64,000 nucleotides of DNA from Patagioenas fasciata (Eukaryota > Chordata > Aves > Columbiformes > Columbidae). The stretch is from assembly GCF_037038585.1 (NCBI RefSeq), contig NC_092525.1:23952867-24016866 (forward strand), in the 5' to 3' direction. The position numbers and the translations under genes are program-made. Below the pieces are notes generated by a model. The model was not told where the DNA came from. It made no database searches and saw nothing but the letters and a program-made list of their open reading frames with translations. Below, one piece after another: positions 45,401 to 55,917 of the stretch. How positions within the stretch are numbered: the stretch's first letter is position 1; every line of letters starts with the position of its first letter.

Positions 45401-48400
45401 TTTTTTCATAACAATTGGACTTGAAATAGCCTGGGGTTGAATGTTTAGGGCAAAACTCTGTGGTGTTTGTTAGAGACTGAATTCTAGGCAGCTTTGCAAA
45501 AATTTTAAATATATGCTCTTAGGACATAAACGGTGTTTAACTCTGACTAAGCAGAGATGTATTTATGAGCTTGGGGTAGGTTTTGTAGTTTGAGCTACCT
45601 TAGTTGGGATGGTGATGCATGATGTTATGTATTTATTATAGGGCTTAGCTGGTTATTTGCCTGTAGTTTTTACCACAGGAGAGCTGGGTTTAAGGGTAGA
45701 CAGAGTGATAGTTCAGGAATTATCTTGAAGAGAGGTTATGTAAATATACAGATGTCACCTTCATCAGGCTTCGGCTTGCTTTTCTGAGTCTTGCCAATTA
45801 ATGGATATCGAGATGTCCCAACAGCAGTCCCTCGAGCTTTTAGGACAAAAGAGCTTGTTTGGAGTGAGTGACAGTGGGAGTGGAATAGAGGGGCTTCATT
45901 CTGTTATAGCTTCCACCTGAGGTACGCTAAGCACAGGTGCTCTGGCGAGTCCACATCGTCCAGTTTGACAAGACCAGCTCTGGTATCGCCTGTGTAATGG
46001 GAAAAGGATCTGTCACTGCAGTGGGGGTACTGATACGTGTTGATGTGGCTTTTGATCTGCAAGCCCGTGCCACCATCCTGTAGCTGGAGTCCTCCTCTGA
46101 AATGAAATCAAAGAGAAACATTAATTTCAGCAAACAGTTTACAAGCAAAAAGCTTTTCTGGTAAGTGGCTCTGAAATGCTCTCTTCCAGAGCTGGTGGGA
46201 GCATTCCAAGTGTGGGAAGGGCATTGGGAGCACCAAGTAGTTGCCTTGGCTGCTCTCTTTATGACTTTCACTAAATAATATGCACTTGTGTATCTCAGAA
46301 GTGAATGTAGGTGTGTAGCTGTATTGCTCCATATATTAGATAAATTCACAGTGGTATTTGAAGCAAAGGCTCTTGCTTGGGCTGGTATTTTAGTGATTTT
46401 TTTTTTTTCTCCCACTGGGAGAGCAGTAAATAGTCTTAGACTGTAAAGATGGGACTAGAAATTGAGGTCATGGTATAATATGCAAGACCTCTTTTTTTTT
46501 ACCTTGTTTACTTTATGCCAGGCTAAGTATTTCATAGCAAAAGTAAATTTTTTGTGCAGTCTGTGAAATAAATAATGGAGAGATCCTGTTAAAAATGCAC
46601 TGGCTGGCTTCCTTATTTTAATATTAATAAGCCAGGTTGCTACAATAAGGTTAGCTCTGCGTGGTGTTTGTCACTGTACTGCTAAAGCAGTTGAGTCTAA
46701 TGCCATTCCTTCCTGAAATGAATCCCCAGGAGAGCGGTATTTGTGCCGTTCTGAAACCTCTAACCAGGGTAGTTGCACTGTAAATGATAGAAAATGCAGA
46801 TCTCAGTCTGAGAATCCCAAATCTGTCTTTGGCCTTGTGACTCTCTGGCTGCTTATGTGAAGTGTTTTAATGTTGTTTACACATGTGTTTTCTCTGCTGT
46901 ATTCACTAATATCCAGTTGCTTGGCTTATCCTGTTTAGGGACAACTTGGTAATCATATCTGTATGGTTTCATAGTCCAGAAACCTCTCCTGGTAGGGCAA
47001 GACCATCTGAACCATGCAGGTTAGGACTGCAGTGCCCTAGGATGCAGTGCCTTTTGATTTGGGGTCAAGGAGCTGAAGGCATCTGAGGAAAAAGAGAAAA
47101 GAGTGATAGTATAATTGGCACAAAGGAGAGACCGTCCTTTTTTTTTTTTTTTTTTTTTAAAAGATGAATTTGTGCCTTTAAAAGGAAAAGCCCTTTACCA
47201 ACCCTGTGCCCCTGTGATTTATAGCATGCATTGATCTGAACCACAGAGCAAAGGGAAAAAACCTGTAATCTTGATACATTTTGTTATGTGACCAGAACAG
47301 CATTTTTGTGCTTATAAATAATATGAGCACTCATTGTATTAGAGGCCCTGTCAACTGAGGTGATACGTAGGTTAAAACAAGCATTAGGGGGTTGTTTGGT
47401 CACGGTTACAGATATACTTCTGCTGAAATCTGAGCTTAAGGGAAGACTAAACTCCCTTCGTTTTACAGTTTGCATTTTTAGTTCAGGATCCAAATTGGAA
47501 TTACATTCAAGCTTTGCCTGCCAATTGAATCTTCATAAGGTTTTATTGGACATGGAAGTCTGTGAAGCAGGGATGCACATATGTTTAAATACCATCATGG
47601 CCTATGGGTCCAAATATCTGCTTAAGTGTTTTCTTGAAAACAGTCATGTTTAAAGTGGAAATTTAAAAAGCCTACTTCAAAGATTTGTCTTGAAAGTCCA
47701 ACAACTGGAAGATACTTTATTAGCTGGTGAACCCCCATTCTAAATAACCAGGCCTTCACAGTTTTGTGTTATTTCTACTTCTTATGATATGCTGTAGTAA
47801 AAAATTTGGAATTATGGATTGTGTTTATTTTATGTGCTTTCTATAGACTGGATGAAGTTAGCAGCTCAGCATTACGTTAAGTGGTGTTACTGGCATCAGA
47901 AGTAAAACAACCCATGTCTTCCTCCCCTTTTAATATGCAATCTGCAGGAGTCTAAGCTGACAACAGAGAGAGAAATCTGGTTGTAAATGTGAATGATCTC
48001 TTTGTGCAAGAGGCTGGGGGAATCAGAATTCCCTCCATGTTCCTTGGGGCAGAAATAGGACAGAAATGTTGTGCTTGCTTTATGCCACTGGCCAAGCAGA
48101 AATTTCATCCAGAAGGTGAAGGTCATTGTTGTGTGGTTTTTGGTGTGTGGGGTTTTTTTTTGTTTTGTTTTGGGTTTTTTTTGTTTGTTTGTTGTTTTTT
48201 TTTGTTTGTTTGTTTTTTGTTTTTCCTGCAGCAGAAGGGAAGTGGGACAAGATGAACAAAAGGAAAGTCTTTGCTTCTCCCTTCTTCCTTCCAAATTAAC
48301 CCTGAGAAAGACAAAACAAGGCAAGACAGGAGGTGCAACTTTAGCTGGGAGTGCCTCTGTGGACTCCTGGCCAGTGTCAGCTGGATGACTCTTTCTTTTC

Positions 48401-51400
48401 CTTTGTCCTGCAAGAAGGGAGATGCTGGGTGGAGAAAAGAAAATAGCTGGATAAGCAGAGGCCCACAGCTTTTTCCGTATACAAGGTATTAATTTACAAA
48501 ATAGAGTCACCACATAGAGCCTGCAGCACTTTGGGGATGACACTGGAGTAGCTAAATTTGTTTTTCATGTTCTTTGACGTATTAGAATATAGTAAAAATG
48601 TGATTTTTCCCATCTGGGTAACATGCTTGCTGTCTCGGGAACACTGTGTCTTCCTGGGTACGGAAAATGAAAGATGGGAGAGGAGACAGCTCACCATGTC
48701 ATAGCTGAGAAGCTGATGTTTATTCCAGACTTTGGTACTTGTTTAGGTTGTTCGCAGTTCTGTATCCTAAAAGATTACAGTTTCTCTCTACAGCTGGAAC
48801 TCACTTCCTTTTTTGGGGATTGTTTTCATCTTTGGTTTATTTGTCTTGTGTCTTCTTCACTACTGAATGATTTGCAGGGGTTGAAGCTAACATAAAACAT
48901 TTTGGTCTTCTCTTCTGCTTTTAGTGTGAAGATGATCTGCCGAACAGCAAGAAAGGTCCGACTGAAATAGCACCTGAGTACGGGCCAGAAGACAGAGTAG
49001 ATGTTCGCTACCTTCAGTGGTTAAATGGCAGGCTGAAGTTCCAGTGGCGGAGTCTGCATGCTCAGCACCAAGAGCAATGCAAACTTTTGCACAAGGTAAA
49101 TGATTCTTCTGACTCACTATGGCACTGTTTATTATTTAAAAGCCTTGTCAGCCAGTGCTAAATGTACAAATTATTCTTGTTTGCTACTTCTGCATTTTCT
49201 GTGGATTAGAGCGGGTTACTTTAAATATAAATGTCCACACCTTTCCCCAGTGGGGCAGAACCGTGAGTGTTTGTAAGGTTTTAATTGTTGTATAAAAGTC
49301 TCTCTTGCAGACTGGCACATTAGTCACTTCTGCAAACATAGGCTGTCTCCATTTTTCTCAGAAAATGCCTGTTAAGGGCAAGATAGAGCATTCTGATCTC
49401 ACAGACAGGAAGTAGTGATTCAGAACTGTAAGTTCTTCAGAAATGTGGATTCAAAATATTGAGCATGGATGTTGAAAGTAATTGCAGCAAAATAAAATGC
49501 AGTTTCCCTTTCTGAAGAACCAGGGAACATCTGAGCAGAACACAAAATCTACCTGCTTTTAAATTGGGAATCAATGGTGGTTTCTACATTGCTGAGATTC
49601 CAGTTCTGTTCCCATTTATGAATGATATTTATATGACTGTCCGAAAACAACAGACATCTGGGAGCATTATGTCTACTTAGGATGGAAACAGCCTGCAGTC
49701 CTGAAGGTGACAGTGATGGTTACTGCAGAGACAAATTTAAAAAGAATGGTTCTAAAGACAGTCCTAAAAGTTATTCAGTAATGTTTTCCTTAGACCCCGT
49801 TTCTCCATTCATATCTCTTCAGGTAACTTATATGGAGCCAGTTGGTATTGTACCTAGAATCTTCACAGAAAACCTTTTTGAGACTAAGAACAGTTTTGAG
49901 ACGTTTCTTCTCAAAGAACAACATTTATCAGAAAATTGTCAGAATCGGAACAAGGGGGTTTTGAATGAAGATGCCTTCTTGGTTTTAATCCTGTGACTGA
50001 CAGAGCAATGCTGAAAACTATAATGAGGTTACGTTTTGTTCTTTAGATGAATTGATTACTAGGAAAGGTGTCTGATTGACAGCCCTAGGGAAAGATCAGG
50101 TGCTGTGTGTGTAGCATCCAAAATAATCTTTTGCTTCTTGTTGCCCACTGATCAGAAAATGAACATAGCAATTCACCTTAAGTGCAGGTGCAGTTGTTGG
50201 CTTTTGCACTGAAATTACAGACAGGGATGCTACTGGGAGAGGTGGCTTAGTGATGTAAAACTCAAATGAAATGACTGGCATCTTCTCCACCTTGATAAGC
50301 TACCTCTATTTAAGATATGCTGATTTTTATAGTAGGTGCGGCAAATACCTCTATAACTCATCATCAGTGCTCTGATTTATGTAGTACATGGCAGTAACAA
50401 ATCATTAGGCAGCTTCAATACCTCAGTGTACAGTTAATGAGACCAAGGAAGAATTAAGAGCAGGTTGAACCTGGAGCCCTGCGTATAAACAGATACTCTC
50501 AGTGGCCCAGATCAGGCACTGAAATGATGAAGAGATGTGCTGCTTGGACAATGTGCTAAACTTGTTGACAGAGAGATGATGACTTCCTGTGGGGATTGTA
50601 CCTTGAAATAAACTTGGACTTTTTTTCCCCTGTGGCTCTCTGAGGAAAAATGTTTGCTAAAGTTAGGACTGTTACAATCATACAAATATAAGAGGCAAGT
50701 TAGTTATGTTGCAGTTCCCTGGACCATGATTTCCAGAGTCTGGAAGAATAATCAGGAGGGAGAGTGTTTCTCTGCTCATCCAGTTTCCCAAAGCTGCCAT
50801 TACTGCCTTCTCCAGCAGTCATCACTGGACTAAATTGCCAGCAATAAGCGGTGCTGGTGATGATTCTTACAATCAGACTATGTTCTGCAGCGTATGTAGA
50901 GGGCTGCCATCACAGATGTATGCATAGGAGGATAGAATGGAGCCCAGCTCCTCTGTGTGTGATCGCACACTGATATTACACATACTCAAATACATACATG
51001 CAACTGTGGGAGTTCTGTTCAAAGCTGTAATAACGTGCAGTGCTCTGATTTATATTTTAGTCCAAATTAAAAGCAGGAAAATTGAAAGGTAAAATTGACT
51101 TTGGAAGGGACTTCATTACAGTGCCACATTAATGTTAACACTTATAGTAACACAAAATATAACATACTTATACAATATAAGAGCTGCATAAACAATAATT
51201 GATATTTCCTGACTCTTCATAGAGAAATTGTCTGTGCTACTGCATTAATTTTAAAACTCTTAAACTAGTCTGTGTGTTAGAAGACTGAGTTGATCCAATA
51301 TGACCTCTATACGAGCTGCTCCTTTTCTCATATAAACCACAAACACAGTATGCAAAAGGCTAATGAATGTTATGTTTTTTAATTATGCTGACAGATTTAC

Positions 51401-54400
51401 AGAGGACTTTCTCTACAAAATGCTAATTACGGCTTTTACTCGCTATGTTTAATAACTTAACAGGTTACGTATCTCAACCGTGGAACAGTCTTATTTACTG
51501 ATGATCATGAGCTATAATTTTTGCCAAGTAGAGGCGGCACTTCCACAGATTTCATTCTGTGACTCACACAGGCTCTGAAATACTCTATCCTCTATTTGGG
51601 CCTTTCTGAGAAAAAAACATCACACTTGGAAAATATGTTCTTATTCAGGAGATGACTGCTTTTCTACTCTGTATTTTTTTAGCATGGTTATTGCTACTGG
51701 AAGTAAGAATTGTACCCAGGGGATCCAGCGAGAGGCTCCCAAGATAGTCAAGGACTAGCTAAGGTGGGCATGACCTCCAGTAAGAGGTTGAGGGAGTTGG
51801 GCTTGTTTGCTCTGCTGGAGAGGGTCACCTGGTGGCTGCCTTCAGCTATTTAATGGGTAGTTACAAGGATGGTAGTTACAAAGATGGATCCATGGTCTTC
51901 TCCACAGTGCCAGAAGACAAAGGGAAAGGGGCCACCGATTATAGCTTGGCAGGTTCAGGTGTATTAGTAAAGGTGTCTCTGGGATGATGGGCAGCATTGG
52001 AGCAGGTCACCAGAGATGCTGAATGGTCTCCGTCCTCAGAGGTTTCCAAGGCTCACATAGACAAAACCACAAACTGACGTTGGCGATAGTCCTTGTTAGA
52101 GCAGGAGGTAGGAATAAAGACCTCCCAAGCTCTTTTCTGTTTCTACGATTTTTGTGAACAAATTCTGAATTGCTTGAGTGATCAGGGCCATGTACTTTCA
52201 GGTTAGAACTAATGACTCCTGTGTTAATAAAATACTACTGTATTGCCTGAGGAAAGGGTAAGGGAGCAGTGGGAAGGAAATATGAGTGGGAAACACGCAA
52301 AAATAAATGGCTGTTCTTTCTCTAAAGTACACAAATGATAAAGGAAACTGATTGTTGGGGCTCCTATCTACTCTGTCCTGCCCACAGCCATTTCAGATCG
52401 GTGGTGTGAAGTTCTGCAGTAACCAGTGCAGGATACTGGAGAGGGAAACCTCCCTGGAGCTGTTTGTGTGTTGGGAATTGCTTGTTACGTGGTCTGAGTG
52501 GCTGTTCCTCTTTGCTGGTTCTTCTGAAGAGCTGCTTTGCAGTGCCTGCAGCTCCCAGAAGGCATGTTGAAGCTTACAGTCACACACGTGTCCTGCTGTA
52601 GGAGGAAAGCTTCCTCGGGGAAATCTTAACCTCTCTGTTGCAGAGGAATTTTGCAGCCTGAGGCTACAATATGTTGAATAACATTATAATGGCTTCTCAA
52701 CATAGACAGGTTGACCTGCTTTGAAAGTGTGATACACTAATACCATTATAATTCCCTTGGAATTCCTGGTGGTACATATTTACCTGATATACCTTCAAAT
52801 GTATGGAAGTGTGAAGGATAAATGACTGTTTTAAGGCACGCCTCTTGGTTTCTTCTGTTCTGTTTCTTCCTCTTTCTGTCAAGTGCCAGAGGAATATCTG
52901 TCTGTCTGGGTTTTGATCCCTCTTGAATTCATAGGGGAGAGCAGCTGTTTTCAGTTAGGCTTTGAATTACCATTTGCCTTAAAAACTGTGAATGAGAAGC
53001 CTTGCATAGTTTCAGAAAAAGTTAGGAGCCTGTATATTTTGAAACTGGCATTGCTTTTTGGCTATGTTATGTGCACTTTGCCATAATCAGCATGTGAAAA
53101 GAAATAGAGGGACAAGGGAGTTTCTGCAAAGCTGATGGATTTCGTGTGGGTATTTTCAGCTGTCCTCCATCTACTAAAAGGCTGGGACAGAAATTACACC
53201 TGAAATAGAGAAGAGTTAGATTGGATTCAGAAATGAATTTTGTTAAGAAGGTGAACATCTGATTGTGGCCTATGTGTATAGGTTAGTAGGAATAAAATTA
53301 CATTAACAGGTATTCTTGATGATAGAAGAAGAGTGCAACATAATTGGCATTATCGGATCATGGTAAAATTACTATAATGGTTGTAATATGCTTGGAATCT
53401 GTAAGAACAAGAGTTACATTCTGTCAGTAAGAATACGAAGCAGCACTGTGAAATCTCCTATAAATGGAGTGGTTTCTTACGCTTCCTCTAAGATAAACAG
53501 TAGAAAATAATATGTATTACAGTGGATTGGTCGTATCTATATATCTGTTGTAGTAAAAAAGAAAAGGACAAGGAAAAAAAAGTCTTGATCTCTGAATAAC
53601 AGAGGGCAGAGACCGGTGCTTGGTGATTACCTCATTTTCAGTAATTTATGAGTGAGCTAAACTGCAATTGTTGGATACATCTGCTTCTCGGCATGAAGAA
53701 TCTACCACGTTACTCTGTAAATTACTACATTGGTTAATTATATCTCTGTCTTGAGAGTTTTGGTTTGAAAACCTTTGTTTTTTCCTAAAGCTAATTTGCC
53801 ATTAGATCTCAACAGCTCATTCTTTAATGCCGCAGAAGTTCTTCCTGTTGTGCGAGTGTGTGTGAGCTATGAATAAGCCTCCTTCTCATCTTCTCTGTTT
53901 CAGTTGCAAATACTGAATTATTCCAATGTCGTCTGGTTTCAGAGGGACACCTTATTCCTCTGTTGTGAACACCTTTAGAGTATTTATCTTGGGTTTTAGC
54001 CAGTGATGCTGCTGCAGCAACACTCTTCAGAAGAGGGGCTGAAATCCATCCCTGGTGCTGGAGGCCCAAAGGTTTGGCAGTCAGAGTTATGCAAGAATGC
54101 AGCAGGGAGAGGAGTGGCAAGTAGAAAGGAAGAACATTGTGCGGGGAGGTGCTCTTTTATTTTTAAACCCTCATAGCTCTGTACATGTGACAGATGGTTG
54201 TTGCCAGAAGTGAGTTTTGGGAAAAGAACGCTAAAATATTCTGAAGTTTCACGGAAGGGTTGATAATTACCCAGTGCCTGTCAACTTTAAAATAGCTGTC
54301 AATACCCAAGTGTATGATAAAGTTCATATTAGAATAAAGGAAGAAACGCAGGAAACATTCTCTGTCTTCTGACAGAAATATTAATGAAATATGAGCGATT

Positions 54401-54877
54401 GTCTGACAAATGTGCACTGCTATCTTGTTTGGCAGCTGCAGTTATTACAGTAACAAAGGGATCAGCTCTGAATAGGAGGAATTGCTTTTTATAGTTCCCT
54501 TGACTAACTTGTGAGGCTTCTTCATTAAGTAATTGATGATACCATCGCCAGTGCAGCTGGGACAAAGTCCCAGTAAGTGAAAGCCAACAATATATAGCAC
54601 TAAGAAAGAAACTTACTGTAACTATGTAGTGTTTTCCTGAAACTAAGGAAGAAACTAAAAACCACTTGTAACCACTGGTTCTCATCACCGTTCTAATCCA
54701 TGCAGCAATTAGATGGTAGCTAATGATGTTGTTAATGATCTTGTACTGACAAATACCTTTTAATTTAATCTATTTCAGATCCATTTATTCACTAGTGGCT
54801 CTCATATGGACCAAACTCTTGGACACTTTTCTGTCACAGAAACAGATCTCATTAGACAACCTGAGAACTACAAACAG
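30274..54877 (+). CDS. TEDC1: TEDC1, tubulin epsilon and delta complex protein 1, partial: exons 1-5
   Basis: Five exons, 30274-30414, 31300-31378, 36550-36752, 48925-49095 and 54779-54877, join in frame to give the first 231 residues. Blocks typical of the family are visible: an N-terminal FDRP motif (39-46), QLPSDGSAGSRELLLAFSWL (about 97-116), GDETSVC (134-140), DVRYLQWLNGRLKFQWR (167-183) with QEQCKLLHKIHLFTSGSHMDQ after it (189-209), and HFSVTETDLIR (213-223). Known of the family: works with TEDC2 and epsilon/delta tubulin to form and stabilise centriole triplet microtubules. The chosen ATG has G at -3; an in-frame ATG at 30229 would add 15 Arg-rich residues. The C-terminal part is beyond the window. 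Introns are large, and position after CRIP1 matches human synteny. Confidence 0.93.
30415..31299 (+). other. TEDC1: TEDC1 intron 1
   Basis: 885 bp intron. Base composition changes from CpG-rich to AT-rich within it, near 30650. No other feature is recognised. Confidence 0.85.
31300..31378 (+). CDS. TEDC1: TEDC1 exon 2
   Basis: 79 nt between TTTTGCAG and GTAACC. It encodes SLDFWRLLYGLLKQ and IHGGKWAESDAI plus one base of an Asp codon. The helical leucine-rich segment follows FDRP as in the family. Confidence 0.9.
31379..36549 (+). other. TEDC1: TEDC1 intron 2
   Basis: 5.2 kb AT-rich intron with a 54 bp tandem duplication at 34862-34969. Longer open frames, such as one of 99 codons at 33638-33937, have no supporting splice or family signal. 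No transposon is clear. Confidence 0.8.
34862..34969. repeat. 54 bp tandem duplication
   Basis: Two head-to-tail copies, 34862-34915 and 34916-34969, differ at two positions. Near-identity suggests recent origin. Confidence 0.92.
36550..36752 (+). CDS. TEDC1: TEDC1 exon 3
   Basis: 203 nt between CTTTTCAG and GTGAGC. It encodes DNQIRFVKSTLWYHGYGRP, the LPSDGSAGSRELLLAF block, a leucine-rich helix and GDETSVCT, ending on a codon boundary. It is the most conserved part seen and fixes the gene's identity. Confidence 0.95.
38008..38094 (+). mobile_element. CR1 LINE 3'-end fragment
   Basis: Contains the CR1 3' terminal pattern: TGTCCCTGCTTATTGCAGGG, GTTGGACT, AAGGTCTCTTCCAACCC, then TATGATTCTATGAT. 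Short, 5'-truncated copy. Confidence 0.85.
42581..42594 (-). promoter_or_regulatory. CTCF-like motif
   Basis: On the - strand, CCACTGGAGGGCAG fits the CTCF core CCASYAGRKGGCRS at 13 of 14 positions. Binding is inferred. Confidence 0.35.
42781..42841 (+). mobile_element. CR1 LINE 3'-end fragment
   Basis: Shows GGATTCAATGATCTTAAAGG, TCTTTTCCAACC and the tail ATTCTGTGATTCTATG, the standard CR1 3' terminus. The left limit is uncertain. Confidence 0.8.
44351..44382. repeat. 16 bp perfect tandem duplication
   Basis: TGAGGCTGCTTCTCCA occurs twice in direct succession. Confidence 0.9.
45917..46096 (-). other. Coding-like segment with splice signals, antisense in TEDC1 intron 3; unidentified
   Basis: On the - strand a strong acceptor (pyrimidine-rich tract ending ATTTCAG, AG at 46098-46097) opens a 180 nt segment. 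It ends at CTCAG|GTGGAA (45917). One frame is open for 59 codons, with vertebrate-like codon choice (many CAG, CAC, TAC, GAC, CTG) and a hydrophilic, protein-like sequence including SHINTYQYPHC and TGDTRAGLVKLDDVDSPEHL. A TGA in that frame lies just inside the pyrimidine tract, as at a real exon edge. Without splicing the frame stops eleven bases later. I do not recognise the family. It may be an exon of an antisense gene, a retrocopy or transposon fragment, or chance. Confidence 0.35.
47138..47158. repeat. Poly-T run (21 T)
   Basis: Uninterrupted T tract. No adjoining target-site duplication or retrocopy was recognised. Confidence 0.95.
48147..48226. repeat. T/G-rich low-complexity tract
   Basis: Runs of T broken by single G in TTTG and TTTTG units. 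Confidence 0.9.
48925..49095 (+). CDS. TEDC1: TEDC1 exon 4
   Basis: 171 nt (57 codons) between GCTTTTAG and GTAAAT. It starts with an acidic linker (CEDDLPNSKKGPTEIAPEYG) and then carries DVRYLQWLNGRLKFQWR and HAQHQEQCKLLHK, a conserved family block. Confidence 0.95.
49096..54778 (+). other. TEDC1: TEDC1 intron 4
   Basis: 5.7 kb AT-rich intron with a diverged CR1 copy at 51760-52150. An open frame of 104 codons at 49682-49996 (+) is noted but unsupported. Confidence 0.85.
51760..52150 (+). mobile_element. Diverged CR1 LINE 3' fragment
   Basis: Follows the CR1 3' region in order: GGTTGAGGGAGTTGGGCTTG, a stretch like TGGAGAGGGTCACCTGGTGG, GACAAAGGGAAAGGGGCCAC, GCATTGGAGCAGGTCACC, CCTCAGAGGTTTCCAAGGC, and an end near TTTCTACGATTTT. 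It contains an internal 16 bp duplication near 51863-51894. More diverged than the other copies, so older. Confidence 0.7.
54779..54877 (+). CDS. TEDC1: TEDC1 exon 5
   Basis: 99 nt (33 codons) between TATTTCAG and GTAATA. It encodes IHLFTSGSHMDQTLGHFSV and TETDLIRQPENYKQ. It ends in phase 0; the next exon, expected to begin with a leucine-rich coiled segment, was not found before 64000. Confidence 0.94.
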
Positions 54878-55400
54878 GTAATACTTCTCCTGTAATTCTT
54901 GAATGCTTAGTAGGCTTTACACGCACATTGTTCAGCAGAAGACTACACTCCTAACATTTTTTTAAATTTTGTTTCCAACAGAAATAAGGGCTTATATATC
55001 GAATTGTCAGTTTCTTCACTTGTATTCACCAAATGATTTCTTCCAGTTTGATAGAACATAGACAAAAAGATGTTAGACCAAGTTTTATACAAACTGGTAG
55101 ACAAGTGGAGAGAGACTTGAATTAAAGTGCCACTGAAGAAAGGGCTTGTAGAATAAAATATTCTTGATCAGTTGGCCAACTGTTGTTGTATGCTACCAGT
55201 AACCACACCCGGGGCAGGCAGGCAGAGCTTCTGTCTCTGGCCTTGCCTGAGCAGCTTGTCAGTGAGAACATGGAGAGACCTGATTTATCTCTCCAGGAAA
55301 GCCAAAGCAAACCTGATGCTGACATTCATTAGTTCCAGAGATGATACAAGTTGGTTCCCTTTTTGGATGGTAGTAATGGGCTTTATTTTGAGAAATATTT

Positions 55401-55605
55401 TAGAAGTGCAGAGCGATTGAGGTGGGAAGGGACCTCTGGAGGTCACCTAGTCCACTCCCCTGCTCAAGCACAGTCACCTAGAACTGGCTGCTCATAACCA
55501 TATCCAGATGGCCTTTGAATATCTCCAAGACTCCACAGCTTCTCTGGGTCACCTGCTCCATGCTCAGTCGTCATCACAGTAAAACAGTGTTTCCTTATGT
55601 GTCAT
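55401..55605 (-). mobile_element. CR1 LINE 3' fragment, inverted
   Basis: Reads as the reverse complement of the CR1 3' region: GGTGGGAAGGGACCTCTGGA, GGTCACCTAGTCCACTCCCC, TGCTCAAGCACAGTCACCTA, then TTTGAATATCTCCAAGACTC. Truncated. Confidence 0.88.
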
Positions 55606-55608
55606 CAT

Positions 55609-55917
55609 GAAATCATAGAATCATTTTGGTCGGAAGAGACCCTCAAAATTGAGTCCAACCATAACCTAACTCTGGCACTAAACCATGTCCCTAAGAACCT
55701 CATCAACATGTCTTTTAAACACCTCCAAGGATGGTGACTTCCACTTCCCTAGGCAGCCCATTCCAGTGCTTGACAACCCTTTCTGTGAAGAAATTTTTTC
55801 CAATATCCAATCTGAGCCTGCCCTGGTGCAGCTTGAGGCCATTTCCTCTTGTCCTATCACTTGCTACTTGGAAGAAGTGGTCAGACAGAACCTCCTAGGA
55901 CAGCATCATTTTTCCTA
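55609..55917 (-). mobile_element. Second CR1 LINE 3' fragment, inverted, different subfamily
   Basis: Starts with the inverted CR1 terminus AATCATAGAATCATTTTGG, then GAGTCCAACCATAACC, CACCTCCAAGGATGGTGACT, GGCAGCCCATTCCAGTGCTT and TTCCTCTTGTCCTATCACTT. It lies directly beside the previous copy but repeats the same 3' region in a different subfamily form, so it is a separate insertion. Confidence 0.92.

Larger units (their letters stand above)
36753..48924 (+). other. TEDC1: TEDC1 intron 3
   Basis: 12.2 kb intron. It contains two short CR1 3' ends (38008-38094, 42781-42841), GC-rich patches (about 39885-39995 and 41760-41940), a CTCF-like motif (42581-42594), a coding-like segment on the other strand (45917-46096), a run of 21 T (47138-47158) and a T/G-rich low-complexity tract (48147-48226). 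Confidence 0.8.
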
